Shown: positions 38,501 through 46,134 of the stretch, one piece after another
How the letters are laid out: the number at the start of each line of letters is the position of its first letter
Numbering within the stretch: position 1 is the first letter of the stretch
Origin: Flagellimonas pelagia
GTDB taxonomy: Bacteria > Bacteroidota > Bacteroidia > Flavobacteriales > Flavobacteriaceae
Direction: 5' to 3'
NCBI RefSeq assembly: GCF_003584135.1
Contig: NZ_QXFI01000036.1
Span: forward strand, 486,495 to 550,494
DNA: 64,000 nucleotides
Position numbers and translations under genes: made by a program
Notes under the pieces: model-generated
What the model was told of the DNA's origin: nothing
The model's database searches: none
The model's input: only the letters and a program-made list of their open reading frames with translations

Positions 38501-38640
38501 TTTAAAACGACATTGGCGCCGGGCAGTGGCTGACCTTGATCATCGTACACTGTTCCCGAAATCGTTGTATTGTTTTGTGCGAAAAGTACCGCCTGAAACA
38601 ACAAAAACGAGATTAGCAATAGTTTGCTTTTAATTTTCAT
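35590..38640 (-). CDS. SusC/RagA-family TonB-linked transporter of the PUL
   Basis: A 1016-residue outer-membrane protein with a signal peptide (cleavage near VLFAQ), a carboxypeptidase-regulatory-like domain (GTVYDDQGQPLPGANVVLKG), the SusC motif LDEVVVVGYGTQKK, a plug domain (KVAGVQIVTTGSPG, VLYVVDGMFY, IYGVRAANGVIIIETK) and a barrel ending in an aromatic strand. It is the first structural gene of the PUL. A perfect -7 type TATTTTTG lies only about eight bases before the start codon, so either the message is nearly leaderless or the real promoter is elsewhere in the 232-base gap. Confidence 0.95.
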   Translation of the reverse strand: MKIKSKLLLISFLLFQAVLFAQNNTTISGTVYDDQGQPLPGANVVLKGTTTGIQTDFDGNYTLDNVPGNGILVFSYIGFTSQEVPINNRTTIEVTLEQDTQSLDEVVVVGYGTQKKADLTGSIVTVDSEQIEKTPSANPVQSLQGKVAGVQIVTTGSPGASPTVRIRGLGTYDSQDSDATKVLYVVDGMFYSNIDFLNPNDIKSMNVLKDASSSAIYGVRAANGVIIIETKSGGKNRKPQIEYNGYTGVQRAQNVLKMANAEQFVTMAVESGSTADVQFVLNAMQRYGRSRINPNVPAVNTDWYDEIIRDGLIQNHSLSVMGGTDNVSYSMGTNYFSQEGLLDMKNEYERFNIRSKLDIDVLDNVKVGVNTVFSNATQYTPEDSAWFKAYFAVPILPVFDELNTDATPIQYANAQALGYRGTQNPFPDMEYNENRLKIRKLLANIYLQTDLIKDKLTFKTTYNVDYSALEERYVNLPYNMGYGDQRISSINRKQNNYYNQIWDNILTYNDTFAEDHNVTIMGGASYRDEAANRFEATGSDIVGIDYDTSRYLDFADPLSFNNNVEEENKRIYGQSYFGRLSYNYKDRYLLYGTFRADRSSKFTQEQWGYFPSVGAGWVISQESFMKNNNIFDFLKLRAAWGRLGNDNVAASAGANTISNTTVDLGDSPVTGITATSTYTDLTWEVVEETDFGINMRTFNNRLSLEADYYIRDTKNAIMPVYIPIANVTVSRNSGVIRNSGVEVALNWSNDISPDFNYTVGANFTTVKNETLELEDPKGYIDSGSAEFRQRTIVGEPLYAFYGYETTGVYQNQAQIDADPTAQSAIADGQDIQPGYLIYKDRNGDGSITDDDRTVLGSFLPKFTYGGNVGINYKDFGFSLNFYGQSGNKILNRKRGEIIFTNDTNMDADLAKNRWHGEGTSNSYPSSAGLRDGWNQKLSNFWVEDGDFFRIQNIQLAYTLRGEKLKGNAPDFKFTLTAERPLTLFNYNGFNPEVSDGVDRQTYPVPAIYTVGVNVKL

Positions 38641-38872
38641 AATTGTGCAAAAATAGAGTTAGATTTTTACTAAATTAATAAAGAGGCAAGTATCTGGGCT
38701 CCAGACCGAATACATAATAAATACATCATTCCACCACCCTCTGAAAAGCCTTATTTCACCGTATTTGCAGTAGTATCCACCGCTTTGATGTAAAAAAAAT
38801 TAACATAGTGATGTAGTGATGATGTAATGTGACCCTAGCCCTGTTCAGGCCTAGCAGTAAGGTTTCTCACAC

Positions 38873-41626
38873 CTAAAAAGTGATGAGAAAATTGGAAAGG
38901 TTCTCGGAACTATCAATTTCCAGCTTTTTTCTGAGCCTGTAACGATGTATTTCAACCCCCCTGACCGAAATGGCCATTAGCGGGGCAATTTCTTTGGTGG
39001 AAAGATTCATTTTAAGATAAGCACAAAGTTTAAGGTCCTTGGGGGTCAAGGATGGATACGCTTTTAAAAGCCGTTCAAAGAAATCCTCATGAAGCTCTTT
39101 GAAATTAACCTCAAACCGTTTCCAATCCTCGGTGTCCTCTATGGAATTGTTCAGCTTTTTGATGAAAGCCCTGTAGCGTTGTGAATTGGAGAACTTGTCC
39201 TTATTCACCAGCAACATATTCTTGAGTTCCAGGATCATTTCATTTTTTTTGGCAATATTGAGGGTTGTACTGGCCAATTCGTTCTGTTTTAACCGGACTT
39301 CTTTGGCCAATTCTTCTTTTTCCAGTTTGGCCATACGTTCCCTTTGCTCTTTTTCCATTTGCTCTTGGAGTTCCATTTGCTTACGAAGCAGTTTTTTGCG
39401 GTTATAGCGCCTTACCATCAAAATTATCAGCACACCCAACGCCACATAGAGCAATAAACTTGCCCATGAAAAATACCAGGGTGGAGCTATGGTGAACTCC
39501 AGAACACTGGCCTCCGACAGTTCATTGTCCATACCCACTGTATGCACTCTAAAAGTATAATCACCAAAAGGAAGGTTCTGAAAATTGATAAACCCGCTCT
39601 CCACATATTCCGAATATTGCTTTGGGCCGCTCAATTCAAAAAAGAAATGAGGCGAAATGTACCGTGGAGATGCCACTTCTATGGTAAGGGATTGAGAAAA
39701 CCGATTCGGAACCTCAATTTCTTGCGCCTTAGCCGGATAGGTGTTCCTCTGGTCTTTCAATACAATCAAATCGGGAGCAGGCAGCTCTTGTCCTGCGGTT
39801 TCGTCCTCCAACTTTTCATTGTTGATCTTCGCAAATCCATCCGTCAGTGTAATATATGTGGTACTATCGTTTACCTTGATCACACTTTGGGAATCCGGTG
39901 CCAGTCTTTCCCGCAAGGGAACATCGGCAATGACCAGACTATCTCCTTTTAAATTGGTATGGATGATGGCTTTTTCATTTTCCGAATCCACGAACCAATA
40001 ATAGTCCTCATCAAAGAACAAAAGTTCCTTGTTCCTATAGTTCCTGAACTCCTCAAAGGGGACAATGGTATCGCCAATAGGATTGTATCGGAACCAATTG
40101 CCCTCACTATTGAGCACAATATGGTTTTTGATGTTGTATATCTTTATATTGTATTCACTCGGGGCATTTTCTTGATCAAACTGTTGAATGCTGCTTACGT
40201 TGTTATAGCCCTCGTCAAAATGGATTCTGAAATATCCCTTATACGGGTGGGCCACCCATAAGATGTTCGGCGTTTCAAAACACAATTGTTTTACCGGGAA
40301 ATCCAATCCTTGGATCTTTTGGATCCTCCACTCCCCATTATCCAACTTTTCAAATTTTGCCAGTCCGTTATAGGTGCCTTGAACATAGGTAGATTCGTGG
40401 TCTGGCACTTTGATAATCTCATAACCTCCCGCAATATCACTTATTTGTTGAAAACTATTTTCGGTAACCTTATATGTTCCTGTATTGTGGCCACAGAGCA
40501 AATCCCCTTCCAATTCCACCAAATCCCAAACATGGTCTTGGGAACCGTTTACAAACCGCAGCAAGCCGCCATCAAAATAGAAAACCCCTGTATTACTCCC
40601 TAAATACAACCTTCCCTTATAGTTTGCCACATCATAGACCATACCCAAGGTCCCGGAATAATCCTTATAATAGGTAATCGGGTTGTGGAGTTTTACACGG
40701 GCAATCCCATTGTCCAACCCCAGCCACAATTGATCATTGAACAGTAATATGGACAGCACAGTGTTGTTCTCCAATCCCGTTTCCCGGTTAAGCACCTGAT
40801 ACTCCCTTGTTTTTGTATTGTAGAGATAAATCCCATTTTTAATGGACCCAAAACCAATTTGGTCTTTGCCCAATAGGGATATTTTGTTCAATTGGTGCAG
40901 TTTGAGCTCGTTATTGATCTTACCGTCCCAGGGTTGTGTCTTTTCTCCATCGAACAGATAGCATCCATTCAATTTGGTACCCACCAGCAATTTTCCTTGA
41001 AAAACGACCATATCGGTCACGGTTTTTCCCAATAGAGGCTCTTGATCGGGAAGTGGTACCAATTCCCTATCCTTTACCTCAAAAAGTCCTAAGGAACCCC
41101 CGGCAACTATCAATTTGTCATTATACTCGATGATGTCGGAAACCACATGTGGTGGATCCACCACAACGATTTTATCGCCTTTATAACAATAGACCGCAGA
41201 GAAGGAGCGGAACAGTACGTTCCCATCTTTTGAAGGGTAAATTTCCCAAAATTCCTCGCTGGTAAAGGTGTGGTCCTTGATCAAATAGGTAAGCGAAGTA
41301 TAGTCCAGTTCCCCTATATTGTTCTTGGTCCAATACCCAAACTCTTCGTAAGATCCCGTGTATACCCTGTCTCCAATACATTCCACGGACCGTATAATGG
41401 TATTATTTGGCAATTTGTTAAGGGTCCATTGCTCGCCATTGTAATAGAGCAATCCCTTATTGTTGGCCACGAACAATTCTCCATTTTCATTTGCCGAAAC
41501 ATCCCAATTCTTGCTCGCTCCTTTGTATTCGGATAACTTATAATTGTAGATAGGCGGCAACAGGTTTTGACCAAATGTGAATATGGGAACAAAGAATAGT
41601 ACAATCCTAACGAGCTTATTGAGCAT
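38873..41626 (-). CDS. one-component PUL regulator: propeller sensor, triple-tyrosine domain, membrane segment, LuxR-type HTH
   Basis: A 917-residue protein. After a signal peptide, residues about 25-620 form two-component-regulator propeller repeats (for example LFVANNKGLLYYNGE, LWLGLDNGIARVKL). A triple-tyrosine (Y_Y_Y) domain follows, then one membrane segment near 725-745, a charged coiled coil (KQMELQEQMEKEQRERMAKL) and a C-terminal LuxR-type HTH (LTPKDLKLCAYLKMNLSTKEIA). There is no histidine kinase or receiver domain, so a periplasmic signal would pass directly to the DNA-binding part. It lies 232 bases upstream of susC and probably controls the PUL. Confidence 0.9.
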   Translation of the reverse strand: MLNKLVRIVLFFVPIFTFGQNLLPPIYNYKLSEYKGASKNWDVSANENGELFVANNKGLLYYNGEQWTLNKLPNNTIIRSVECIGDRVYTGSYEEFGYWTKNNIGELDYTSLTYLIKDHTFTSEEFWEIYPSKDGNVLFRSFSAVYCYKGDKIVVVDPPHVVSDIIEYNDKLIVAGGSLGLFEVKDRELVPLPDQEPLLGKTVTDMVVFQGKLLVGTKLNGCYLFDGEKTQPWDGKINNELKLHQLNKISLLGKDQIGFGSIKNGIYLYNTKTREYQVLNRETGLENNTVLSILLFNDQLWLGLDNGIARVKLHNPITYYKDYSGTLGMVYDVANYKGRLYLGSNTGVFYFDGGLLRFVNGSQDHVWDLVELEGDLLCGHNTGTYKVTENSFQQISDIAGGYEIIKVPDHESTYVQGTYNGLAKFEKLDNGEWRIQKIQGLDFPVKQLCFETPNILWVAHPYKGYFRIHFDEGYNNVSSIQQFDQENAPSEYNIKIYNIKNHIVLNSEGNWFRYNPIGDTIVPFEEFRNYRNKELLFFDEDYYWFVDSENEKAIIHTNLKGDSLVIADVPLRERLAPDSQSVIKVNDSTTYITLTDGFAKINNEKLEDETAGQELPAPDLIVLKDQRNTYPAKAQEIEVPNRFSQSLTIEVASPRYISPHFFFELSGPKQYSEYVESGFINFQNLPFGDYTFRVHTVGMDNELSEASVLEFTIAPPWYFSWASLLLYVALGVLIILMVRRYNRKKLLRKQMELQEQMEKEQRERMAKLEKEELAKEVRLKQNELASTTLNIAKKNEMILELKNMLLVNKDKFSNSQRYRAFIKKLNNSIEDTEDWKRFEVNFKELHEDFFERLLKAYPSLTPKDLKLCAYLKMNLSTKEIAPLMAISVRGVEIHRYRLRKKLEIDSSENLSNFLITF

Positions 41627-41999
41627 TATGTTCTGTTTAGCCTTAGGTCAAAGGTCTTTTGTTTCATTTAATATACAAAACTAACCATATAGGAATACAT
41701 CTTTCTTCGGATAAAAGGGATGGATGGTATGTAAAACCTAACACCTGTCATAAAATTGATGTGGAAGTTTGGTTTTTGTTAACCCTATCTATCATCATTG
41801 GACATCAAATTTACTTTTTCCTAACCCTTTTTAATCTTTCCACAACCTGTTTGTCTTTTTCATAATGCTTCTTGGCCAAACCTTAATCCCAAGTGGTATT
41901 CCATACAACTATTTTAGCCTCGAAAGATTTTTCACGCAAACTAAAATTCTCCCAAAAAACTGATTGTTAAACACTTATAATTTTCAACCAAACTTTGAC
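41627..41999. other. 373-base divergent intergenic region
   Basis: Between the minus-strand PUL regulator and a plus-strand outer-membrane protein gene. It contains the regulator's -7 box at 41676-41683 and otherwise T- and A-rich DNA with no hairpin or protein-like frame. The plus-strand promoter could not be placed. Confidence 0.4.
41676..41683 (-). promoter_or_regulatory. candidate promoter -7 box for the PUL regulator
   Basis: On the minus strand TAGTTTTG matches TAnnTTTG, about 50 bases before the regulator start codon, leaving a leader of roughly 43 bases. The -33 element is weak. Confidence 0.45.
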
Positions 42000-43010
42000 A
42001 TGACATTTCCAAAGCATTTTCGCTACCGGTGTCCCAAGCACAAAAAAAAGGTAGTCCCAACATTCTGTGCCTTTATTTTGGCACTTGTAGGCATCTGCCT
42101 GCCAAACTTACTATCAGGACAAACCCCTTCGGATGCATTAATGATGCGCTCCAAGAACGTTTGTGTACTGTTTTCTTATGACATGGGTACTTTTGACAGA
42201 TATTGGGAGGGATCTTACCTCAGATCCAACCAAACAGTGGCCACAGTTGACCGGAACACCATAATGCCCATGGCGGCCATAGGTATTTTGGATGATTTGA
42301 ACTTTTATATCAGTCTACCTTATGTGAGCACAGAGTCTTCAGAACCTAATGGGGGTAAATTTACCGGGGCCCGAGGTTTTCAGGATATTGGCTTTGCCGT
42401 AAAATATAGGGCCATACAGACAGCATTGGGCAGTGGTAAACTTACTGCGCTGGCTACCGCCGGCTTTTCCACGCCCTTTACCAATTATCTTTCGGATTAT
42501 AGGCCATATAGTATTGGGTCTGGGGCTCCTGAATTTTCACTCCGGGGTATTGGACAATACCAATGGAACAATGGATTTTATGTACGCGCGGCATTGGCCC
42601 ATCTTTGGAGGGGTTACACCGAGGCGGAACGCGACTATTATTACAACAATGGAAGCTACTACACCGCTTGGATGGATATTCCCAATGCCTGGACCTACGA
42701 AGGAATCCTAGGAAAATGGTTCTTCAACACCTCCTTGAAACTGGAATTGAGCTACTTCAGCCTAAACTCCACCAGTGGGGATGATATTAGGGCCTATAAT
42801 GCAGCGCAACCCACCAACAAGGTCGAGTCAGACAGGATCGGATTATCTGCCCAATATTTCTTTAAATCGATAAAAGGGTTGGGGATCGTCGCCTATCATA
42901 ACCGAGTGGTGGACGGAAGGAACACTCCGAAATTGAGCAACACCGGATTTGGGATCACCTACCAGTTCAACGTAATCAAAAAACAAACTGATGAAAAAGA
43001 TGCGCAATAA
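42000..43010 (+). CDS. predicted outer-membrane beta-barrel protein of unknown function
   Basis: A 336-residue protein. I take the ATG at 42000; a start 12 codons upstream is also open. A signal-like segment (FCAFILALVGICLPNLLSGQ) lies near residues 22-41. The rest alternates aromatic and polar residues as beta-barrels do (FYVRAALAHLWRGY, GKWFFNTSLKLELSYFSL) and ends GFGITYQFNVIKK. It is like the channel or transporter-type barrels of the phenol-degradation meta-pathway family, but I do not claim that family. Its end overlaps the haloperoxidase-like gene by 20 bases. Confidence 0.72.
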   Translation: MTFPKHFRYRCPKHKKKVVPTFCAFILALVGICLPNLLSGQTPSDALMMRSKNVCVLFSYDMGTFDRYWEGSYLRSNQTVATVDRNTIMPMAAIGILDDLNFYISLPYVSTESSEPNGGKFTGARGFQDIGFAVKYRAIQTALGSGKLTALATAGFSTPFTNYLSDYRPYSIGSGAPEFSLRGIGQYQWNNGFYVRAALAHLWRGYTEAERDYYYNNGSYYTAWMDIPNAWTYEGILGKWFFNTSLKLELSYFSLNSTSGDDIRAYNAAQPTNKVESDRIGLSAQYFFKSIKGLGIVAYHNRVVDGRNTPKLSNTGFGITYQFNVIKKQTDEKDAQ

Positions 43011-44541
43011 AATTATCACCCTAGTCCTAGCTTTGGGCCTAGCCATTTTTGTTTCCTGCGAAAAGGACACCCCAAGATATCTGCCCTATGAAGGGTATAG
43101 TTTTACCGAGCTCAATGAAAATGGAGGGGATTGGACCCCGGTTTTGGAGGATTCCGGAGCGTCCATTACAGTGGATGCGCCAGATGCAACGGATTCACAG
43201 GCCTATCAGGATGAGCTTGCAGATATGAAACAAGCAATGGCCAACATGACCTCCGAGCAAAAGAAAGCGGTAAAGTATTGGACCAACAACCCCGCCATTC
43301 GTTGGAACGAGATAGCATTGGAACTTATCGCCAAATACAACCTGATTCCTGGTCCAAATGCAGATGGCACCTATACGTTGCCCAATCCGGCCAATCCAGA
43401 AGGTCCACCGGCTTTTCCCTTTGCACACCCACCATATGCTTGTAGGGCCTTGGCCTACATGTCCGTGGCACAATTTGATGGACTCATCACGGCTTGGCAC
43501 TATAAATACGAGTATAACAGGGCCGCTCCCTACCAATTGGATGAGGACATTGATTATGCCTATGAAGAAAATGACATTCCCTCCTACCCTTCGGATGGTG
43601 CCGTGATTGCAAGGGCCTCACGAAAAATTTTAACGGCCATGTTTCCCCTTGAAGCGGAATATCTTCAAAAATTGGAAGAGGAAAACTTAGAAAGTTTGCT
43701 GTTGTCAGGAGGATATGTGACAAGTGACATTGATGCAGGACTTGTCATTGGTGATGCTGTTTCAGCGACAGGATTGGCAAGAGCTGCCAACGATGGGATG
43801 AAAAATGCCCAAACCCCAAAAGCTGTTTCGGATTCCATCAAGCAAGCAGCTTATGACCGATTTGGTTGGGCTTGGGACAACTTGGAAATTCCGGTACGTC
43901 CCGTGGGTCTTACCCCTCTATTTGGAAAAGTGACCATGTGGAGCATTGCTGATGTGGAAAGTGTGCGCCCTATTGCTCCTCCACAACTGGATTCACAGGA
44001 GTTTCTGGATGATGTGCAACTACTCAAAGATTATGCCCGTAATATGACCGACGAACACAGAAGGATCGCCAATTTTTGGCAAGATGGTCTAGGCACGTAT
44101 ACGCCCCCTGGGCATTGGAACCGCATTGCCAATGAGATCATTGTGGAACACCAACTGAACCCATTGCAGACCACCCGCACCTTAGCCTATATGAACATGG
44201 CCATCATGGATTCCGGAATCAGTTGTTGGGATGCCAAGTACTATTACCATTATCCGCGACCGATACAAATGATCGAGAATTTTGAGACCATTGCGGGTAC
44301 CCCGAACTTTCCGAGTTATACGTCCGGGCACAGTGTGTTTTCAGCGGCAGCATCTGAAGTTTTGGCCTATATTTTTCCTGATGAGGCCGCCAAAGTACGT
44401 GGATGGGCAGAAGAAGCGGCCATTTCTAGGGTATATGGAGGCATTCACTGGAGCTTTGATGCTTTTGTGGGCACAGATCAAGGAAGGGAGGTTGCCCAAT
44501 ATACCATTGACCGAGCCAAAGCGGACGGAGCGGATAATTAA
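42991..44541 (+). CDS. PAP2/vanadium-dependent haloperoxidase-like lipoprotein
   Basis: A 516-residue lipoprotein (lipobox IFVSCEK, Cys23). The C-terminal part has the full acid phosphatase/haloperoxidase pattern: Kx6RP at Lys416 to Pro424, a variant PSYTSGH at 441-447, and SRx5Hx3D at Ser479 to Asp490. The N-terminal half is alpha-helical, as in vanadium haloperoxidases. Whether it is a phosphatase or a halide-oxidising enzyme cannot be decided from these motifs. It is coupled to the upstream barrel gene by a 20-base overlap. Confidence 0.84.
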   Translation: MKKMRNKIITLVLALGLAIFVSCEKDTPRYLPYEGYSFTELNENGGDWTPVLEDSGASITVDAPDATDSQAYQDELADMKQAMANMTSEQKKAVKYWTNNPAIRWNEIALELIAKYNLIPGPNADGTYTLPNPANPEGPPAFPFAHPPYACRALAYMSVAQFDGLITAWHYKYEYNRAAPYQLDEDIDYAYEENDIPSYPSDGAVIARASRKILTAMFPLEAEYLQKLEEENLESLLLSGGYVTSDIDAGLVIGDAVSATGLARAANDGMKNAQTPKAVSDSIKQAAYDRFGWAWDNLEIPVRPVGLTPLFGKVTMWSIADVESVRPIAPPQLDSQEFLDDVQLLKDYARNMTDEHRRIANFWQDGLGTYTPPGHWNRIANEIIVEHQLNPLQTTRTLAYMNMAIMDSGISCWDAKYYYHYPRPIQMIENFETIAGTPNFPSYTSGHSVFSAAASEVLAYIFPDEAAKVRGWAEEAAISRVYGGIHWSFDAFVGTDQGREVAQYTIDRAKADGADN

Positions 44542-44550
44542 AATCTAAAC

Positions 44551-45162
44551 TCAATGACTATTAATGGCCCTAAAGGTGAGATTCACCCTTGGGGCCTTTA
44601 TCATTTTGGTGGGCGGCAGTCGGTGTAACCAATGGGTCTGTGTTGTGCCCTTCATCACCAAAAGGCTGCCATGTTCCAACACCAAACCTACTTTTTCCTG
44701 GGTTTGTTTGTGTTTGAAGGCAAACTTTCGTTCCGCTCCAAAACTCATCGAGGCGATGGCCCCATTCTTCTTGAGTTCCTTTTCGGCATCACTATGCCAG
44801 GCCATTCCTTCTTCCCCGGAATGATACAAATTCAACAAACAGGAATTAAATACTTCCCCGGTGAGCTTTTCAGATAGCTTTTTCAGTTCCAAAAGTTCCT
44901 TGGTCCAAGGCAATGCCTTCTTGGTGTTGTTGGAATAGGTGTAATCGAAAGGTTGGTCACCATACCAAGCCACCTTCCGTTTGGTTACGATGCGTTTTCC
45001 GAAAATTACGGCCACATCATTTTCCCAAGCAATGGTCTCCATCAATTTTTGATAATACGCATTGGCTTCATCCAAATCCATGATGGTGCCATAGTAGTTT
45101 ACAATACCATCACTAGGCAACCAATTGTGGTTGTGGTCCACCTCATTGCTGAACAAATCCAT
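44551..45162 (-). CDS. alkB: AlkB-type alpha-ketoglutarate-dependent DNA dealkylase
   Basis: A 203-residue Fe(II)/2OG enzyme, started at the ATG at 45162 because MDLFSNE is a typical AlkB start; the frame opens 13 codons earlier. It has the substrate-lid and core motifs FNSCLLNLYHSGEEGMAWHSD (His-x-Asp iron ligands), FGAERKFAF, then the distal His in TTQTHWLHRLP and the 2OG-binding Arg pair in APRVNLTFR. It oxidatively removes alkyl groups from bases such as 1-methyladenine. It is last in the alkylation-repair operon and overlaps the preceding small gene by 20 bases. Confidence 0.9.
   Translation of the reverse strand: MDLFSNEVDHNHNWLPSDGIVNYYGTIMDLDEANAYYQKLMETIAWENDVAVIFGKRIVTKRKVAWYGDQPFDYTYSNNTKKALPWTKELLELKKLSEKLTGEVFNSCLLNLYHSGEEGMAWHSDAEKELKKNGAIASMSFGAERKFAFKHKQTQEKVGLVLEHGSLLVMKGTTQTHWLHRLPPTKMIKAPRVNLTFRAINSH
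44566..44603 (+). terminator. terminator for the haloperoxidase-like gene, embedded in the end of alkB
   Basis: GGCCCTAAAGGTGA (44566-44579) pairs with TCACCCTTGGGGCC (44583-44596) with only two mismatched positions, and TTTATCATTTT follows. It begins 24 bases after the plus-strand stop and lies inside the last codons of the convergent minus-strand alkB gene. Confidence 0.6.
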
Positions 45163-45394
45163 CTTTCCATTTTTTATACAATCCTTGCATACAGTGTCCA
45201 CAGGGTCGATATCCCATTACTATGGCTTCATTTTCAGAATTAAAGAAAATACGGTTTCCCCTTTTCATCCGTTTGCCCGATTTACATTTCAAGATACCAT
45301 AAATCTTCAACTTCCTGTTGCCTCCAAATTGGATTTCCCCAGACTTGATTTTACTTCTGACTTCATTATCACCTAAATCTGCATGATGTAGCAT
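45143..45394 (-). CDS. stand-alone Ada metal-binding-domain protein
   Basis: An 83-residue protein resembling the N-terminal zinc domain of E. coli Ada: GNRKLKIYGILKCKSGK, then SENEAIVMGYRPCGHC. Only three cysteines are present (37, 65, 68), whereas E. coli Ada has four zinc ligands, one of them the methyl acceptor, so phosphotriester repair is uncertain. I use the ATG at 45394, just after the oxygenase stop; starts at 45409 or 45412 are also open. It is separate from the Ada-like gene of the same operon, which lacks this domain. Confidence 0.8.
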   Translation of the reverse strand: MLHHADLGDNEVRSKIKSGEIQFGGNRKLKIYGILKCKSGKRMKRGNRIFFNSENEAIVMGYRPCGHCMQGLYKKWKDGFVQQ

Positions 45395-45395
45395 T

Positions 45396-46109
45396 TCAAC
45401 TGACCGCATCATGAAAAATAATTCCCAAAGTGTAGCGCTCTCCCCAATGCAGTTCACTTACACCATGTTTCATGTTTACACGGTAATAGCCATTTTTTCC
45501 TTGAACCGGTCTAAAATTCGTGGTGAATAGTAGCACATCCCCTTTTTTAGGTTGCAACACTATGGCTTTGGATTGCGCCCTGGGCGTCTGTTGAGTCAAC
45601 ACAAACTCTCCACCAGCATAATCCACAGTAGGCTCGCTCAAAAATAAAACTGCTTGCATTGGAAAATAGACCTCGCCATATAAATCTTGGTGTAAGGTGT
45701 TGAATCCGCCTTCTCCATATTTCAAAATCAACGGTGTTGGTTTGGTTTGATGGTTTTGCCAGCAATCTTCCAATAATTGTTGATGGGTATTGGGAAATTG
45801 ATTATCCATTTTCAAGGCTTTCATCCAAAGATTGGCTATTGGCGCCAAATGGGGATAAAGTTCCGTCCGTAACGTTTGAATAATCTCCGGCAAGGGATAA
45901 TCAAAATACTTGTATTCTCCCGACCCAAAGCGGTAACGCTCCATCACTACCGTTTTGCGGTATCCTTCCGGTTTATCATATAGCCTCTTCAAACTCTCTA
46001 CTTCTGCATCGGTCAATAGGTTCGATATCAAACCATACCCTTTGTTGTGCAAACTTTCGGCAATGGTATCCCAATCCAGTTGCTTGATTCGCTCTGAAAT
46101 CCTATCCAT
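45396..46109 (-). CDS. 2OG-Fe(II) oxygenase in the ada-alkB operon
   Basis: A 237-residue prolyl-hydroxylase-like oxygenase. The iron site is His140-x-Asp142 in LHQDLYGEV and His215 in MKHGVSEL; Arg225 (WGERYTLGIIFHD) should bind 2-oxoglutarate. It lies 25 bases after the Ada-like gene and directly before the Ada metal-binding-domain gene. Its location suggests a repair or damage-response role, yet it is a different family from AlkB and its substrate (protein, RNA or DNA) is unknown. Confidence 0.85.
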   Translation of the reverse strand: MDRISERIKQLDWDTIAESLHNKGYGLISNLLTDAEVESLKRLYDKPEGYRKTVVMERYRFGSGEYKYFDYPLPEIIQTLRTELYPHLAPIANLWMKALKMDNQFPNTHQQLLEDCWQNHQTKPTPLILKYGEGGFNTLHQDLYGEVYFPMQAVLFLSEPTVDYAGGEFVLTQQTPRAQSKAIVLQPKKGDVLLFTTNFRPVQGKNGYYRVNMKHGVSELHWGERYTLGIIFHDAVS

Positions 46110-46134
46110 ATTTATTCAGATTTAATTGTACGGA

